From an uncultured Rhizobiaceae bacterium (lineage in GTDB: Bacteria > Pseudomonadota > Alphaproteobacteria > Rhizobiales > Rhizobiaceae), in assembly GCA_958296345.1 (NCBI GenBank), contig CATQIJ010000013.1:248001-312000 (forward strand): 64,000 nucleotides of DNA, read 5' to 3'. The notes below the pieces were generated by a model. The model was not told the DNA's origin, ran no database searches, and saw nothing but the letters and a program-made list of their open reading frames with translations. Each line of letters opens with the position of its first letter. The stretch's first letter is position 1. This document shows positions 1-9,657 of this stretch, piece by piece. A program made the position numbers and the translations under genes.

Positions 1-609
1 ACCTTCTAAGACAGTTACTTCACAACCGAGCCTTTGATGGGCTTGAGCCATTTCCATTCCGATTGGGCCACCGCCAATGATAACAAGGTGGCCCATTTTC
101 TTTGTATTATCAAAAATGGTTTCATTCGTTAGATATGCAACGTCATCCAAACCTTTTATCGGCGGAACAAAGGCAGATGAGCCTGTTGCAACAACAAACC
201 GACGCGCCTGTACTTCTTTGTCGCCGGCAATTACCGTACGCTCATCTTTAAAGCGTGCTTCTGCTTGGATTACTTCAACACCAAGGCCTGTAAAACGCTC
301 AACTGAATCATTGGGTTCAATTTGTGCAATCACATCATGAATATGATCGTGCACTTTTTTGAAGTTAACTTTTGGTTCGCCAGTTGTCGTAATTCCAAAC
401 TTGGATGCATCACGGATCATTTGCGCGTGTTTACCAGCCGCTAATATGGCTTTTGATGGGACGCAGCCATAATTAAGACAGTCACCGCCCATTTTGCCCT
501 TTTCGATTAGGACTACCGAAACACCAAATGCGGCTGCAGCTGCAGCAACGCTTAAGCCGCCCGAACCTGCGCCTATTACACAAACATCAGGTTTTAAAAT
601 TTCAGCCAT
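1..609 (-). CDS. FAD-dependent disulfide oxidoreductase, dihydrolipoamide dehydrogenase/mercuric reductase-like (partial)
   Basis: The N-terminal 203 codons of a class I pyridine nucleotide-disulfide oxidoreductase; the rest lies beyond the left edge. I translated it from the minus strand, starting at the ATG at 607-609. A Rossmann FAD site (VIGAGSGG) sits near residue 11. The redox-active disulfide motif GDCLNYGCVPSK follows near residue 42, with the two cysteines five apart as in this family. The second, NAD-binding Rossmann motif (IIGGGPIG) is near residue 183. The enzyme would pass electrons from NAD(P)H through FAD to the disulfide. The true substrate cannot be told from this part. It lies 30 bases downstream of the TVP38-like membrane protein on the same strand, and such pairs are common in proteobacteria, so the two are probably co-transcribed. 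Confidence 0.9.
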   Translation of the reverse strand, partial: MAEILKPDVCVIGAGSGGLSVAAAAAAFGVSVVLIEKGKMGGDCLNYGCVPSKAILAAGKHAQMIRDASKFGITTTGEPKVNFKKVHDHIHDVIAQIEPNDSVERFTGLGVEVIQAEARFKDERTVIAGDKEVQARRFVVATGSSAFVPPIKGLDDVAYLTNETIFDNTKKMGHLVIIGGGPIGMEMAQAHQRLGCEVTVLEG

Positions 610-639
610 TTTTGGTATCCTTGAATTTAGCGGTGCGGC

Positions 640-1413
640 TTATGCGTTAGAGCTTGGTTTGTCGCCACGTATTTTCTTAATGATAAATGGCAAAGCAGAC
701 AATGCTGCAAGTCCTGCCAATGCGATTAATAAGTCTGTTGTTATCAAAGCGCTAATCTCGATTGAACACGTACCAGCATCTGCGCATCTAGGGTTAGCGT
801 ACTCTTGCGCAGCTATGACACTATCTAGTCCTGCTCCAATATAAGCAAAAGCAAATGTACCTGGAATAATACCAATCAAAGTTGCAATTGCGTAGGGGAT
901 AAGCTTCATATTAAGTAGTGCTGGCACAATGTTTACAACCCAGAACGGGAATATAGGTGTAAGGCGCAATGTTAGAAGATATTGGAATTGGTCTTTTTGA
1001 AAGCCAGCAATCATCTTTTGAATAAATGGCCCAGCTTTTTTCTCAAGAACATCGCCTAGTGAACTTCTTGCGATTAAGAATATTACTATCGCACCTAAGG
1101 TAGCGCCAATTACGGTCAAAGCGCCACCTAAAACACCGCCAAAAATCAAACCTGCTGTAATGGTTAGAGCTGAGGCACCCGGAAAAGATACCGCGACCAC
1201 AACAACGTAAAGTGCAACATAACCAAGCACTGCTATCAAAATATTGTCTGAGACAAACATGACCATTGCTTCACGATGTTTAATTAAATTTGAAAGCGAA
1301 AAATATTCGTGCAAACCAGCAAGATAACCTACGGCCAATAGAGCAAGTATTGCGCCTAAAGCGCCCCATTTTTTAACTGGATTAGCTGTTTTGTTATCGT
1401 TTTGTGATATCAT
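640..1413 (-). CDS. TVP38/TMEM64 (DedA/VTT superfamily) membrane protein
   Basis: An integral inner-membrane protein of about 257 residues. Hydrophobic segments lie near residues 18-38, 55-80, 85-115, 155-190 and 220-245. The central VTT/SNARE-associated block contains FPGASALTITAGLIFGG, the family hallmark, followed by a Gly-rich helix and IARSSLG. VTT proteins are thought to transport or scramble lipids, but this branch has no firm function. I chose the ATG at 1411-1413 because the longer frame begins with tandem TTG codons and adds only eight residues. The flavin disulfide reductase follows directly on the same strand. Confidence 0.85.
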   Translation of the reverse strand: MISQNDNKTANPVKKWGALGAILALLAVGYLAGLHEYFSLSNLIKHREAMVMFVSDNILIAVLGYVALYVVVVAVSFPGASALTITAGLIFGGVLGGALTVIGATLGAIVIFLIARSSLGDVLEKKAGPFIQKMIAGFQKDQFQYLLTLRLTPIFPFWVVNIVPALLNMKLIPYAIATLIGIIPGTFAFAYIGAGLDSVIAAQEYANPRCADAGTCSIEISALITTDLLIALAGLAALSALPFIIKKIRGDKPSSNA

Positions 1414-1570
1414 CAAATATTCTTTAGTATGCAACAATTTAATAAAATAAATTTATTGAGCAGGATTAGACCAAATGCACGCAAATATCTATCAACTCTA
1501 ATGACATTTGTGTGTGCTGATCACTGGCTGTACTGATCGTAAAATTTATCACTTGGTAGCAAGCGTTTTC

Positions 1571-1599
1571 TTGACTTGTTTTGTTTATCCCACTATAAG
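1571..1599 (+). promoter_or_regulatory. Sigma70-type promoter for rpmH-rnpA-yidC
   Basis: A TTGACT -35 hexamer (1571-1576) and a TATAAG -10 hexamer (1594-1599) are separated by exactly 17 bases. They lie in the gap of about 350 bases between the TVP38-like gene and rpmH, which otherwise holds no gene that I can see. Transcription would start near 1606, giving a 5' leader of about 155 bases before rpmH. Confidence 0.6.
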
Positions 1600-1761
1600 C
1601 CCATCAACAACTGGGTATGTGTCTTTTAACACACTTCGAGTTATCTTCGAATAATAGATGATTTTATACGGTTTCTTAGCCGACATCATCGATTTTAGTG
1701 GAGCTTGTATATCCTAACATTAAATTTTGAGGGTCCGTATTAAACCTGCGGATATTTGAAT

Positions 1762-1896
1762 ATGAAACGTACATTTCAACCTAGTAATCTTGTTCGCGCT
1801 CGCAGACATGGCTTCCGCTCACGTATGGCAACACCAGGTGGCCGCAAGGTAATCGCTGCTCGCCGTGCTAAAGGCCGTAAGAAGCTTTCTGCTTAA
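1762..1896 (+). CDS. rpmH: 50S ribosomal protein L34
   Basis: A 44-residue, highly basic protein beginning [12 protein letters not shown] and ending KGRKKLSA, the near-invariant form of L34. It includes the RRHGFRSRM segment and the [14 protein letters not shown] tail. It is a structural component of the large ribosomal subunit. The gene opens the rpmH-rnpA-yidC-engB block, the standard bacterial order, with rnpA 27 bases downstream. I see no strong Shine-Dalgarno directly before the ATG. Confidence 0.98.
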   Translation: MKRTFQPSNLVRARRHGFRSRMATPGGRKVIAARRAKGRKKLSA

Positions 1897-1923
1897 GCAA
1901 TTCCAAACTGCTAATTCATTTTA

Positions 1924-2286
1924 ATGATGCTGGAGCTGGGCTTGTCTAAACACCAGCAAATATCCGAGTTAACTTCTGAAAGAGTTTCGACACTCAAGAA
2001 GCGATCGGGTTTCTTGCGTTTGCGCTCTGGAAAACGATACTCCACTAAATCACTCGTTCTTGAATCTAAAGCTATAGATACAACAGATGGCGAACAATCT
2101 GCACGGGTTGGTTATACCGTTACCAAGAAAGTTGGGAATGCAGTTGTTCGAAATAGAATTAAGCGAAGATTACGTGAAGCGGCAAATCAAGCCTTTCCAT
2201 TACGGGCTAGGCCTAACCATGATTATGTAATTATTGGAAAACATGGCTCTTTAACACAGAAATTTACATCTATTTTAAAGATTTAG
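1924..2286 (+). CDS. rnpA: Ribonuclease P protein component (C-terminus frameshifted)
   Basis: The protein subunit of RNase P, which helps the catalytic RNA remove 5' leaders from pre-tRNAs. The RNR signature is clear near residue 78 (AVVRNRIKRRLREA), preceded by GYTVTKKVGNA. The open frame gives 120 residues and stops at TAG 2284-2286 after SILKI. If one A is restored in the run before GATTTAGAG (about 2278-2280), the frame continues as KDLEQALDHVHRNG and ends at TAA 2400-2402, five bases before yidC. The shortened protein loses the end of its last helix and a hydrophilic tail. As rnpA is normally essential, a sequence error is the simplest reading. Confidence 0.93.
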   Translation: MMLELGLSKHQQISELTSERVSTLKKRSGFLRLRSGKRYSTKSLVLESKAIDTTDGEQSARVGYTVTKKVGNAVVRNRIKRRLREAANQAFPLRARPNHDYVIIGKHGSLTQKFTSILKI

Positions 2287-2407
2287 AGCAAGCACTTGAC
2301 CATGTTCATAGGAACGGGGCAAAAGGCTCTAGGAAAAATAATAAATCGAGTGATGCGGCACATAACATCTCTCTTAAAACCAAAGATACGCAACAGGACT
2401 AAAACTT

Positions 2408-4192
2408 ATGAACGGTAATAATAGTAATACGTTTCTAGCAATCGGACTTTCCGTTCTTGTGCTGGTTTTATGGCAAGTTTTTTACATTGGGCCAATTGTC
2501 GAAGAAGAGCGTAAACAGGCAGAAATTGTTTCTCAGCGCGAAGCCATTAAATCTGGCGAGGTAAAGCCTGAAGATAATGCAGCTATTCCTCAAAGTGACA
2601 CCGCCACTTCTACTGCTCCTGAAGCTAATGCTACAGCTGCACCTGTAGAAGAAGAAAAACGTCTTACTATTGATACTGATCTTCTGATTGGTTCTTTAAA
2701 CTTACGCGGTGCTCGAATTGATGACCTTCGCCTCAAAAAATACAAAGTTGAGAATGAAGAAAATTCACCCCTTGTTACGCTTCTTTCACCGCGAAACAGC
2801 GACAGTCCTTATTTTGCTGAATTTGGGTATCTCAAATCAGAAGCTGCTGGCGAAGTGCCTAGTGCAGGTACACTTTGGAACACAAACGCTTCTTCTCTTG
2901 GTAAAGATGGTACGGTCACGCTTAACTGGACAAATGACAAGGGTATCCGTTTTGAACGCGATATTGCACTTGATGACAAATACATGTTCACGGTTACAGA
3001 CCGCATTGCCAACACATCAAACAATCCAGTTGAACTTACACCTTATGGCCGTATTGCTAGATTTGGTGAACCTGAAACACAGGGCATCTTTGTGCTTCAC
3101 GAAGGCTTAATTGGTTACTTCGGTGAAGAAGGCCTGAACGAGGTTGATTATGATGACCTTCGCGAAGACAAGGAAATTTCAGCAGCAAGAACACCTTCAG
3201 GATGGTTAGGTATTACGGATAAATATTGGGCAGCGGCACTTATTCCTGGCACTTCGTTCAAGCCTCGTTTCTTTTATAATGATAAAGGTGCAGAACTTTT
3301 CCAAACTGATTATGTCGGTGAAGTAACTAGCATTGCAGCGGGTGGAAATGCTGAAGTTCAAAACAAACTATTTGCAGGCGCTAAAGTTACTGAAATTATT
3401 GACGGGTACCAAGAAGATTTAAAAATCGATAGTTTTGATCTGATGATCGACTGGGGCTGGTTCTACTTTATTACTAAACCCTTGTTCTGGCTTATTCACT
3501 GGATACATGGCCTGATCGGCAACTTTGGTCTCGCTATTCTTGGCGCGACTGTCATCATCAAAGCAATCTTCCTACCGCTTGCCAACATGTCTTATGCATC
3601 TATGGCTAAGATGAAAAAAGTTCAGCCAGAAATGACTGAAATGCGTGAGCGTTATGGCGATGATAAGATGAAACAACAGCAAGAGATGATGGCGATATAT
3701 AAGCGCGAAAAAATCAACCCTGCTGCCGGTTGCCTGCCTATGCTGGTGCAAATTCCAGTTTTCTTTGCGCTCTATAAAGTGCTTTTTGTTACAATCGAAA
3801 TGCGCCATGCACCATTCTTTGGCTGGATTCAGGATTTGGCCGCTCCAGACCCAACATCAATATTTAATCTATTTGGTCTTATTCCGTTTGAAGTTGGCGG
3901 TCTATTCCTAGTTGGTGTTTGGCCTGTAATCATGGGCATTACGATGTTCCTACAATTCCAAATGAACCCTGCTCCACCAGACCCAACACAGGCAATGATC
4001 TTTAAGTGGATGCCTCTTATATTTACTTTCATGCTTGCGTCTTTCCCTGCAGGTCTTGTGATCTACTGGGCATGGAACAACACATTAAGCCTTATCCAAC
4101 AGGGCATCATCATGAAGCGTCATGGTGCTGAAGTTGCATTGTTTGAAAACATCAAGGGTATGTTTAAAAGCAAGCCTAAGGAAACATCGTAA
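2408..4192 (+). CDS. yidC: Membrane protein insertase YidC
   Basis: A 594-residue inner-membrane insertase that folds and inserts membrane proteins, alone or with SecYEG. The N-terminal membrane anchor is at residues 8-28. An acidic, Ala/Thr-rich linker (about 35-80) leads to the large periplasmic beta domain (about 85-340). The conserved five-helix insertase core starts near residue 355 ([12 protein letters not shown]) and includes [24 protein letters not shown] and a final helix ending [11 protein letters not shown]. The length is usual for Gram-negative YidC. engB begins two bases after the stop, so the two are translationally close. Confidence 0.98.
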   Translation: MNGNNSNTFLAIGLSVLVLVLWQVFYIGPIVEEERKQAEIVSQREAIKSGEVKPEDNAAIPQSDTATSTAPEANATAAPVEEEKRLTIDTDLLIGSLNLRGARIDDLRLKKYKVENEENSPLVTLLSPRNSDSPYFAEFGYLKSEAAGEVPSAGTLWNTNASSLGKDGTVTLNWTNDKGIRFERDIALDDKYMFTVTDRIANTSNNPVELTPYGRIARFGEPETQGIFVLHEGLIGYFGEEGLNEVDYDDLREDKEISAARTPSGWLGITDKYWAAALIPGTSFKPRFFYNDKGAELFQTDYVGEVTSIAAGGNAEVQNKLFAGAKVTEIIDGYQEDLKIDSFDLMIDWGWFYFITKPLFWLIHWIHGLIGNFGLAILGATVIIKAIFLPLANMSYASMAKMKKVQPEMTEMRERYGDDKMKQQQEMMAIYKREKINPAAGCLPMLVQIPVFFALYKVLFVTIEMRHAPFFGWIQDLAAPDPTSIFNLFGLIPFEVGGLFLVGVWPVIMGITMFLQFQMNPAPPDPTQAMIFKWMPLIFTFMLASFPAGLVIYWAWNNTLSLIQQGIIMKRHGAEVALFENIKGMFKSKPKETS

Positions 4193-4194
4193 CC

Positions 4195-4860
4195 ATGTTG
4201 GACGACAAACCTAACGAGTTTAGCCAAGCCGCTCTTGAAGAAGGGCGGCTTTTGTTTGCAAGAGGATGGGAATTTTTACTAGGTGTCCCTTCGATGAAAT
4301 TCATGCCGCCAGAAGGGCCATTGGAAATTTCTTTCGCGGGTCGTTCTAACGTCGGCAAGTCATCGCTGATTAATGCACTGGTTAATCAAAAGGGTTTGGC
4401 TAGAACATCAAATACACCTGGTCGTACGCAAGAATTAAACTACTTCATACCTAAAGGTGGCGGTGATGATGATGTACCAGATTACGCCATCGTTGATATG
4501 CCAGGCTATGGCTATGCTAAAGCGCCCAAAACACAAGTCGAAGCATGGACGCGCTTAGTCTTTTCATACTTACGAGGACGAACAACGTTGCGCCGTGTCT
4601 TTGTCTTGATTGATGCGCGTCATGGCATCAAAAAGAACGATGAAGAAGTTTTTAAAATGATGGATAAGGCTGCTTGTTCTTATCAAATTGTTTTAACCAA
4701 AGCAGATAAAATTAAAGCCCCTGCCCTAGTAAAACTACAAGCTGAAACGCTTGCAAGGCTTTCAAAACATGTAGCTGCCTATCCTGAAGTTTTGACTACT
4801 TCATCTGAAAAAGGTGAAGGTATAGCAGAACTTCGTGCTGTAATAGCAAGCGTCTTTTAA
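4195..4860 (+). CDS. engB: Ribosome biogenesis GTPase EngB (YihA/YsxC)
   Basis: A 221-residue TRAFAC-class GTPase needed for large-subunit assembly. The G1 P-loop is GRSNVGKSS (residues 49-57). G2 threonines lie in [10 protein letters not shown] (70-79), G3 is DMPG (101-104), G4 is TKAD (168-171) and G5 is TSSEKG near 201. All nucleotide-binding motifs are intact. It follows yidC after two bases, the usual alphaproteobacterial arrangement, and precedes argB by 62 bases. Confidence 0.97.
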   Translation: MLDDKPNEFSQAALEEGRLLFARGWEFLLGVPSMKFMPPEGPLEISFAGRSNVGKSSLINALVNQKGLARTSNTPGRTQELNYFIPKGGGDDDVPDYAIVDMPGYGYAKAPKTQVEAWTRLVFSYLRGRTTLRRVFVLIDARHGIKKNDEEVFKMMDKAACSYQIVLTKADKIKAPALVKLQAETLARLSKHVAAYPEVLTTSSEKGEGIAELRAVIASVF

Positions 4861-4922
4861 GTCACCTTGCTGATTATTTCGTTTCCAGCTATGTAACGTC
4901 TTGAATAAAAGGCGAAAATATC

Positions 4923-5828
4923 ATGACTACAAAATCTGAGACTGAAGGCCTTCACGAGGCAGAAATTTTATCACAAGCGCTTCCTTATATGCAGCGTTAT
5001 GCAGGGCGCACGGTTGTTGTGAAGTATGGCGGCAATGCCATGGGTGATGAAAGCCTAGGTAAAGCCTTTTGCCGTGATATCGCATTGCTAAAACAAGCTG
5101 GTGTTCACCCTGTTGTTATCCATGGTGGTGGACCTCAAATTGGCTCTATGCTGGATAAGATGGGCATTAAGTCAGAGTTCAAAGACGGTCTTCGCGTTAC
5201 CGATCAACAAACCATTGAAATCGTTGAAATGGTTCTTGCAGGCTCAATCAATAAATCCATCGTTGCAAACATCAATGCAGAAGGGGCACGTGCTGTTGGG
5301 CTTTGCGGCAAAGATGGAAACATGGTCTTAGTTGAAAAACTACGCCGCACTTCTGTTGATCCAAATTCAAATATTGAACGGATTTTAGATTTAGGCTTTG
5401 TTGGTGAACCCAAGGAAGTGGATTCCACTGTTCTTGATCTGGTGATTGAAGCTGGTCTTATTCCTGTTGTTGCCCCTGTTTGTTTTGGTAGAGATGGTAA
5501 AACTTACAATGTTAATGCTGATACCTTTGCAGGTGCGCTAGCTGTCGCACTGGATGCAAAGCGCCTCTTGTTCCTAACGGATGTTGAAGGCGTCTTGGAC
5601 AACGATAAGAACCTCATCAAGGAACTTACCATCAAGGAAGCGGAAGCTCTGATTAAAGACGGCACGATCAATGGCGGCATGATCCCAAAAGTCCAGACCT
5701 GTATTGATGCACTGGGCGATGAAGATATGGGTGTTGAGGGTGTGGTGATTGTAAACGGCAAAAAACCTCACGCTGTCTTACTTGAAATCTTTACTGAACA
5801 TGGTGCGGGTACGCTGATTAAGCCATAA
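4923..5828 (+). CDS. argB: Acetylglutamate kinase
   Basis: ArgB phosphorylates N-acetyl-L-glutamate, the second step of arginine synthesis. The 301-residue length fits the arginine-sensitive hexameric type with an N-terminal helix (residues 10-25, ending [10 protein letters not shown]). The phosphate-binding VVKYGGNAM motif (32-40), [10 protein letters not shown] (66-75), NVNADTFAG and the C-terminal [14 protein letters not shown] are all intact amino-acid kinase signatures. Another start is unlikely because the N-terminal helix is conserved. A convergent DMT transporter gene ends 14 bases away. engB-argB adjacency is common in Hyphomicrobiales. Confidence 0.97.
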   Translation: MTTKSETEGLHEAEILSQALPYMQRYAGRTVVVKYGGNAMGDESLGKAFCRDIALLKQAGVHPVVIHGGGPQIGSMLDKMGIKSEFKDGLRVTDQQTIEIVEMVLAGSINKSIVANINAEGARAVGLCGKDGNMVLVEKLRRTSVDPNSNIERILDLGFVGEPKEVDSTVLDLVIEAGLIPVVAPVCFGRDGKTYNVNADTFAGALAVALDAKRLLFLTDVEGVLDNDKNLIKELTIKEAEALIKDGTINGGMIPKVQTCIDALGDEDMGVEGVVIVNGKKPHAVLLEIFTEHGAGTLIKP

Positions 5829-5842
5829 CCTCTTGCATTGGT

Positions 5843-6745
5843 TTAAATTAAGACCAATAAAACAATGCCTGCGGTTATTAATATGCAGCCTATTATTTCT
5901 ATCCTATTGATCGTTTCTTTAAAAAAGAAAACAGACGTTGCAAATGTGAAAATCATTTCAATTTGTGCGACAACTTTTACTAATGCTGCCTGTTGAAGCG
6001 TGAAGGCTGTAAACCAACCAAAGGATGCCGTTGCGCCTGCAAAACCAACTGCCAGAGCAGGCTTCCAAGCTTTTAATATTTTTGGCAACTCATCTCTTTG
6101 GAATAATATTATCCAAAGTAGCATCGCAAGCGTTTGTAAGATAATTGCGTAGACTAATGTTGTCGAAGATTGCACCATGAAAAACTCATGTTCAATCGAA
6201 AGCGCGGCCTCACGATAACCAACTGCAGCCAAACCAAATAAAGTCCCTGAGGCAAGACCAATGATTGCCGTTCGACTAAGTACAGATGTGAAGACGGTTT
6301 TTAACGTGATGGCTGAGCGTGCAACTGATATCATCATCACACCAACAATGCTGACTGCGATTGCAATTATACTACCAACCGATAATTTTTCACCAAAAAG
6401 TATCAATGCGAAGATAGCTGTTTGAGCTGGCTCTGTTCGTGAATAGGCCGTGCCGACTGTAAAATTTCTAAATGAGAAAAGATGAACGAGTAAAAAAGTA
6501 CCAAAGATTTGCGCAAAGGAAGCAATGCTTGCCCAGAGGAAAAAACTTGAGCCCAATTCTGGAATTTGAAAATTAAACCCAAAAATCAATATGCACCAGC
6601 AAAGACAAGCGAATGGAATTCCAAAACCAAACCGAACAAAGGTTGCGCCCGTTGCACCCATTACATTTTTGAGATGTTTTTGCAGGCTTGAACGGATATT
6701 TTGAAGAAAGGCGCTTGCTACGGTGATGATTATCCAAAGATTCAT
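5843..6745 (-). CDS. EamA/DMT-family transporter
   Basis: A 300-residue membrane protein with about ten hydrophobic helices arranged as two five-helix repeats, the EamA (drug/metabolite transporter) plan. The first repeat covers residues 1-140 and the second 155-300. Each ends in a glycine-rich export-type helix; the second shows FFFKETINRIEIIGCILITAGIVLLV. The substrate cannot be deduced. The gene runs divergently from the HAD phosphatase at 6817, so their promoters must lie in the shared 71-base gap. Confidence 0.85.
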   Translation of the reverse strand: MNLWIIITVASAFLQNIRSSLQKHLKNVMGATGATFVRFGFGIPFACLCWCILIFGFNFQIPELGSSFFLWASIASFAQIFGTFLLVHLFSFRNFTVGTAYSRTEPAQTAIFALILFGEKLSVGSIIAIAVSIVGVMMISVARSAITLKTVFTSVLSRTAIIGLASGTLFGLAAVGYREAALSIEHEFFMVQSSTTLVYAIILQTLAMLLWIILFQRDELPKILKAWKPALAVGFAGATASFGWFTAFTLQQAALVKVVAQIEMIFTFATSVFFFKETINRIEIIGCILITAGIVLLVLI

Positions 6746-6816
6746 GAAGCTAGATATGCATCACCTCTCGCAATAGGTCAAGAAACATGGCAAAGACTTC
6801 ACACAAAGGAAGCGGC

Positions 6817-7506
6817 ATGGAAAATTTTAAGAATATCGACACTTGGGTCTTTGATCTCGACAACACTCTTTACCCTCGCCATTGCGATCTTTTCAGCCAA
6901 ATTGATGTGCTGATGACGGGCTATGTTTCTGATCTTACTGGCCTTGATAGATTCGAAGCGCGCAAGCTACAAAAAGACCTCTACCGCGATTACGGCACAA
7001 CTCTTCGTGGGCTAATGGAAACCAAAAATATCGATCCTCAAGGTTTCCTGGATGTGGTTCACGCTATTGATTATTCGCCGTTGCCAAAAAACCCTGAGCT
7101 TGGCGAAATGTTAGCGAAGCTTCCAGGGCGTCGTTTGATTTATACCAATGGCTCAGTCAAACACGCGACAGATACTTTGTCTGCTATGGATGTAGACCCC
7201 AACTTATTTGAAGGCATGTTTGATATCGTTGCTTCTGACTTTGAGCCAAAGCCAAAAGCTGAACCATTTGCAAAGTTTTTAAAAGACCATAACGTTACGT
7301 CTAAATCTTCTGCCATGTTCGAAGATCTGCCACGCAATCTGGAACCTGCCAAGGCAAACGGCATGGTGACCGTGCTGATCACACCGCAAAATGCTAGCGC
7401 GTATAAAGTTGAAGAGTGGGAACATGCTGAATCAACCGAACATTACATCGACCATACTACAGACAATTTGGACGGGTTCTTGAAGGAAATTTTAAGAATA
7501 GTATGA
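6817..7506 (+). CDS. HAD-superfamily pyrimidine 5'-nucleotidase (Sdt1/Phm8-like)
   Basis: A cytoplasmic haloacid dehalogenase-type phosphatase of 229 residues. Motif I is TWVFDLDNTLYP near residue 8, with both aspartates present. Motif II is YTNGS, and motif III/IV runs from KPKAEPF to FEDLPRNLEPAKANGM. This branch (SSM1/Sdt1-like) dephosphorylates pyrimidine nucleotides and related monophosphates; that activity is inferred from the family. I start at ATG 6817 because AAGGA sits 7-12 bases upstream, whereas the ATG at 6787 would add ten unconserved residues. In many Rhizobiales this gene lies near dapD, as here. Confidence 0.88.
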   Translation: MENFKNIDTWVFDLDNTLYPRHCDLFSQIDVLMTGYVSDLTGLDRFEARKLQKDLYRDYGTTLRGLMETKNIDPQGFLDVVHAIDYSPLPKNPELGEMLAKLPGRRLIYTNGSVKHATDTLSAMDVDPNLFEGMFDIVASDFEPKPKAEPFAKFLKDHNVTSKSSAMFEDLPRNLEPAKANGMVTVLITPQNASAYKVEEWEHAESTEHYIDHTTDNLDGFLKEILRIV

Positions 7507-7538
7507 CAGAATGCTTGCAGCTAAGGGACAGCAAGTAA

Positions 7539-7658
7539 ATGGGCAAGTGCGAAGTTTTACTAGATGAACATAATATCGTCAGTGGTGTTATTTCAAATAC
7601 AGCGCACACTTGGGCTAAATCTAAAATAATACTAAAAAACGTCAAGAAAAACGAATGA
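7539..7658 (+). other. Short ORF in frame with, and ending just before, the next gene
   Basis: A 39-codon frame from ATG 7539 to TGA 7656-7658, beginning MGKCEVLLDEHNIV and ending VKKNE, with AAGGGA about ten bases upstream. The next frame, opening at TTG 7662, is in the same phase, so only the TGA separates the two. It could be a real small protein or the N-terminus of a gene split by a nonsense codon. Confidence 0.3.
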
Positions 7659-7661
7659 ATA

Positions 7662-8198
7662 TTGCATCCTGCCGCATGGAGATATCAAACACTCACGGGC
7701 TTTTGGATCGTCTTTCTTTTAGGGGTGTACATTGGGATTACTAACATAAACATAGCCCTGCCCCAGGAAGACATACAAAAAGCTATGTTTTTTATAGCCG
7801 TTTTTAGTTTAGGCGCCCTATTTAGTAGATTTCGACATAACAAAAGAGCTTTTTCAATCAGGCTTAATGCCTATGGCATGATGGTTACAGAGTATTCATA
7901 CCCAACATGGTACTCGTGGAGAACTATGCTGGATATAGAAATTGATAAAAACAATGATTCCAGAAGGATCAGATTTAAAACAGGTATATGGCGTAAGTCC
8001 GGCATATTAGAGAAGGTATTTGGGTTGATATATACCGAACTACCAAAGAACTATAATGTCTCGAATGAAGAGATGATTGGGCTTATGAAGCGTTATAAAA
8101 GACAGTACAATAACCTAGAATTATATAAGTACCCACATCTGGAGATTGAAGCAAAAAAAGGAACAAGGAAAAGTCGGCTAATTAAATTTATTTATTAG
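7662..8198 (+). CDS. Hypothetical membrane protein with two N-terminal helices
   Basis: A 178-residue protein that I do not recognise. Hydrophobic segments at about residues 12-30 and 42-57 form a probable helical hairpin. A soluble, basic C-terminal half follows with alternating hydrophobic residues (MMVTEYSYPTWYSWRTMLDIEI), suggesting a PH-like or YcxB-like beta domain; that is only an impression. The frame opens at TTG 7662, a weak start with no clear Shine-Dalgarno. The same frame extends upstream across a single TGA to ATG 7539, so the true gene may be longer and interrupted. It is visibly more AT-rich than its neighbours. Confidence 0.55.
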   Translation: MHPAAWRYQTLTGFWIVFLLGVYIGITNINIALPQEDIQKAMFFIAVFSLGALFSRFRHNKRAFSIRLNAYGMMVTEYSYPTWYSWRTMLDIEIDKNNDSRRIRFKTGIWRKSGILEKVFGLIYTELPKNYNVSNEEMIGLMKRYKRQYNNLELYKYPHLEIEAKKGTRKSRLIKFIY

Positions 8199-8262
8199 AA
8201 ACAAACTTTAACCCTCGCCGCCCACCATCACTCTCGTCAAAGACTAATGTGCTAGTAGCCTG

Positions 8263-8484
8263 CTAATTCCCACTTCCGATCATCTCGCCTTCGAAAACTA
8301 GTGCGCCTGTGCCAGCAAGTGGTTGCGCGTCAAATGGAGCGGCAGGGAAAGATGAGCGTTTGAATTCTGGACGTTTGCGCTCATAGGCTACTCGGGTGGC
8401 CGTACGATTAGATGAGCTTGTTTTACCAGTAATCACTTCATAGCTGTTTTCAGATAAAGCAATCGTGTTTATTTCCATTGTCAT
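8263..8484 (-). CDS. Small hypothetical protein
   Basis: A 73-residue protein without membrane segments or a signal peptide that I cannot assign to a family. It begins MTMEINTIALSENSYEV, has a basic Arg/Lys-rich middle (VAYERKRPEFKR) and a Gly/Ala-rich end. Codon use looks like neighbouring genes and the frame has no competing overlap. A second in-frame ATG at residue 3 could be the real start. It stands alone between convergent and divergent neighbours. Confidence 0.5.
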   Translation of the reverse strand: MTMEINTIALSENSYEVITGKTSSSNRTATRVAYERKRPEFKRSSFPAAPFDAQPLAGTGALVFEGEMIGSGN

Positions 8485-8686
8485 CTCAGCACTCCCTGCG
8501 TTCGCAAGCCTGTTATAGATGCCTTGCTCGTACTTTTACTTACAAAGCCATTATTGTTCGGACTTCTTTAATTACGCTGTACTGGTCCGTTACAATTTTA
8601 AATATAGCTCAGTAATTAAGGCATTAGTGTGTAATGTGTCACACTTTGTGAGTTGACCTGTCAAAAAGCGCTAAATGCGAAACTCT

Positions 8687-9535
8687 CTATATAGCCTCAA
8701 ACCCATGATGTTTCGAAATAATTTCCCAACCCTCTTGTGCTGAATCTACAATGTGAAAAAGATTAATATCGTCGGGAGAAATCGTTCCTTGATCGGCCAA
8801 CTCTTCAAGATTTATTACTTTCCCCCAAAAATCCTTACCAAAAAGCAAAAAGGGAATCGGTTTCATTCGGTCTATTTGAATAAGTGTTAGCGCTTCAAAC
8901 ATTTCATCCATTGTACCAAAACCGCCCGGAAAAACAGCAATCGCTTTTGCACGCATTAAGAAATGCATTTTTCGAATAGAGAAGTAATGGAAATTGAAAC
9001 ATAGTTCAGGCGTTACATATTCATTGGGCGCCTGCTCGTGCGGCAAGACAATGTTAAGCCCAATTGAAGGTGCGCCAACATCTTGTGCACCACGGTTACC
9101 TGCTTCCATTACTCCTGGGCCACCGCCTGTTACTACAACCATTTCTTTATAGTCCGTGGTTGCCGAATATCGTGACGAAATGCGAGCAAATTCACGGGCT
9201 TCTTCATAAAATTTAGAATTAGCTTCTAAGTTCTTTTTCTGAATGTCATTCTTAGCTGCCCAAGCTTCACCGCCCGGCTCTGGAATGCGTGCACCGCCAA
9301 AAAGCACAACCGTTGATTCAATACCGGCTTCAGACAAAATAATTTCTGGTTTTAAAAGCTCAAGCTGCAAACGCACTGGTCTTAATTCTTCTGAGGTAAG
9401 AAAATCCTTATCATCAAAAGCAAGGCGATATTCTGGCGCTCTTGTTTGCGGCGTGTCTGGTACTTCATGCGCTTTTTTAATGTCTTCACTTGAACCGACT
9501 AAAGCGCGATATTGTTTTCTGAACCAATTTGCCAT
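8687..9535 (-). CDS. LOG-family protein (TIGR00730-like, cytokinin riboside phosphoribohydrolase fold)
   Basis: A 282-residue cytoplasmic protein of the lysine decarboxylase-like/LOG family. It carries GGGPGVMEAGNRGA (residues 137-150) and PGGFGTMDEMFE (203-214), the signature residues for AMP binding and phosphoribohydrolysis of nucleotides. The N-terminal 65 residues are extra compared with short LOG proteins and match a longer bacterial subgroup. In plants LOG makes free cytokinins; in bacteria it probably acts on nucleoside monophosphates. The gene is divergent from dapD with about 120 bases between them. Confidence 0.88.
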   Translation of the reverse strand: MANWFRKQYRALVGSSEDIKKAHEVPDTPQTRAPEYRLAFDDKDFLTSEELRPVRLQLELLKPEIILSEAGIESTVVLFGGARIPEPGGEAWAAKNDIQKKNLEANSKFYEEAREFARISSRYSATTDYKEMVVVTGGGPGVMEAGNRGAQDVGAPSIGLNIVLPHEQAPNEYVTPELCFNFHYFSIRKMHFLMRAKAIAVFPGGFGTMDEMFEALTLIQIDRMKPIPFLLFGKDFWGKVINLEELADQGTISPDDINLFHIVDSAQEGWEIISKHHGFEAI

Positions 9536-9657
9536 GAGGGGTTATTCTTTCTCTTCCGATTCGTAGGCCGAATCATTTCATTTCATTGACCTTTGTTACC
9601 CTATGCCATAGACCGTTGCCAAACATTCATCAGTTTACATTTTTCGGAGTAACACCC

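Noticed and set aside
5829..5865. Near-palindrome (ATTGGT...ACCAAT) between argB and the DMT gene as a terminator
   Set aside because: There is no T-run on either strand and the stem is AT-rich and imperfect.
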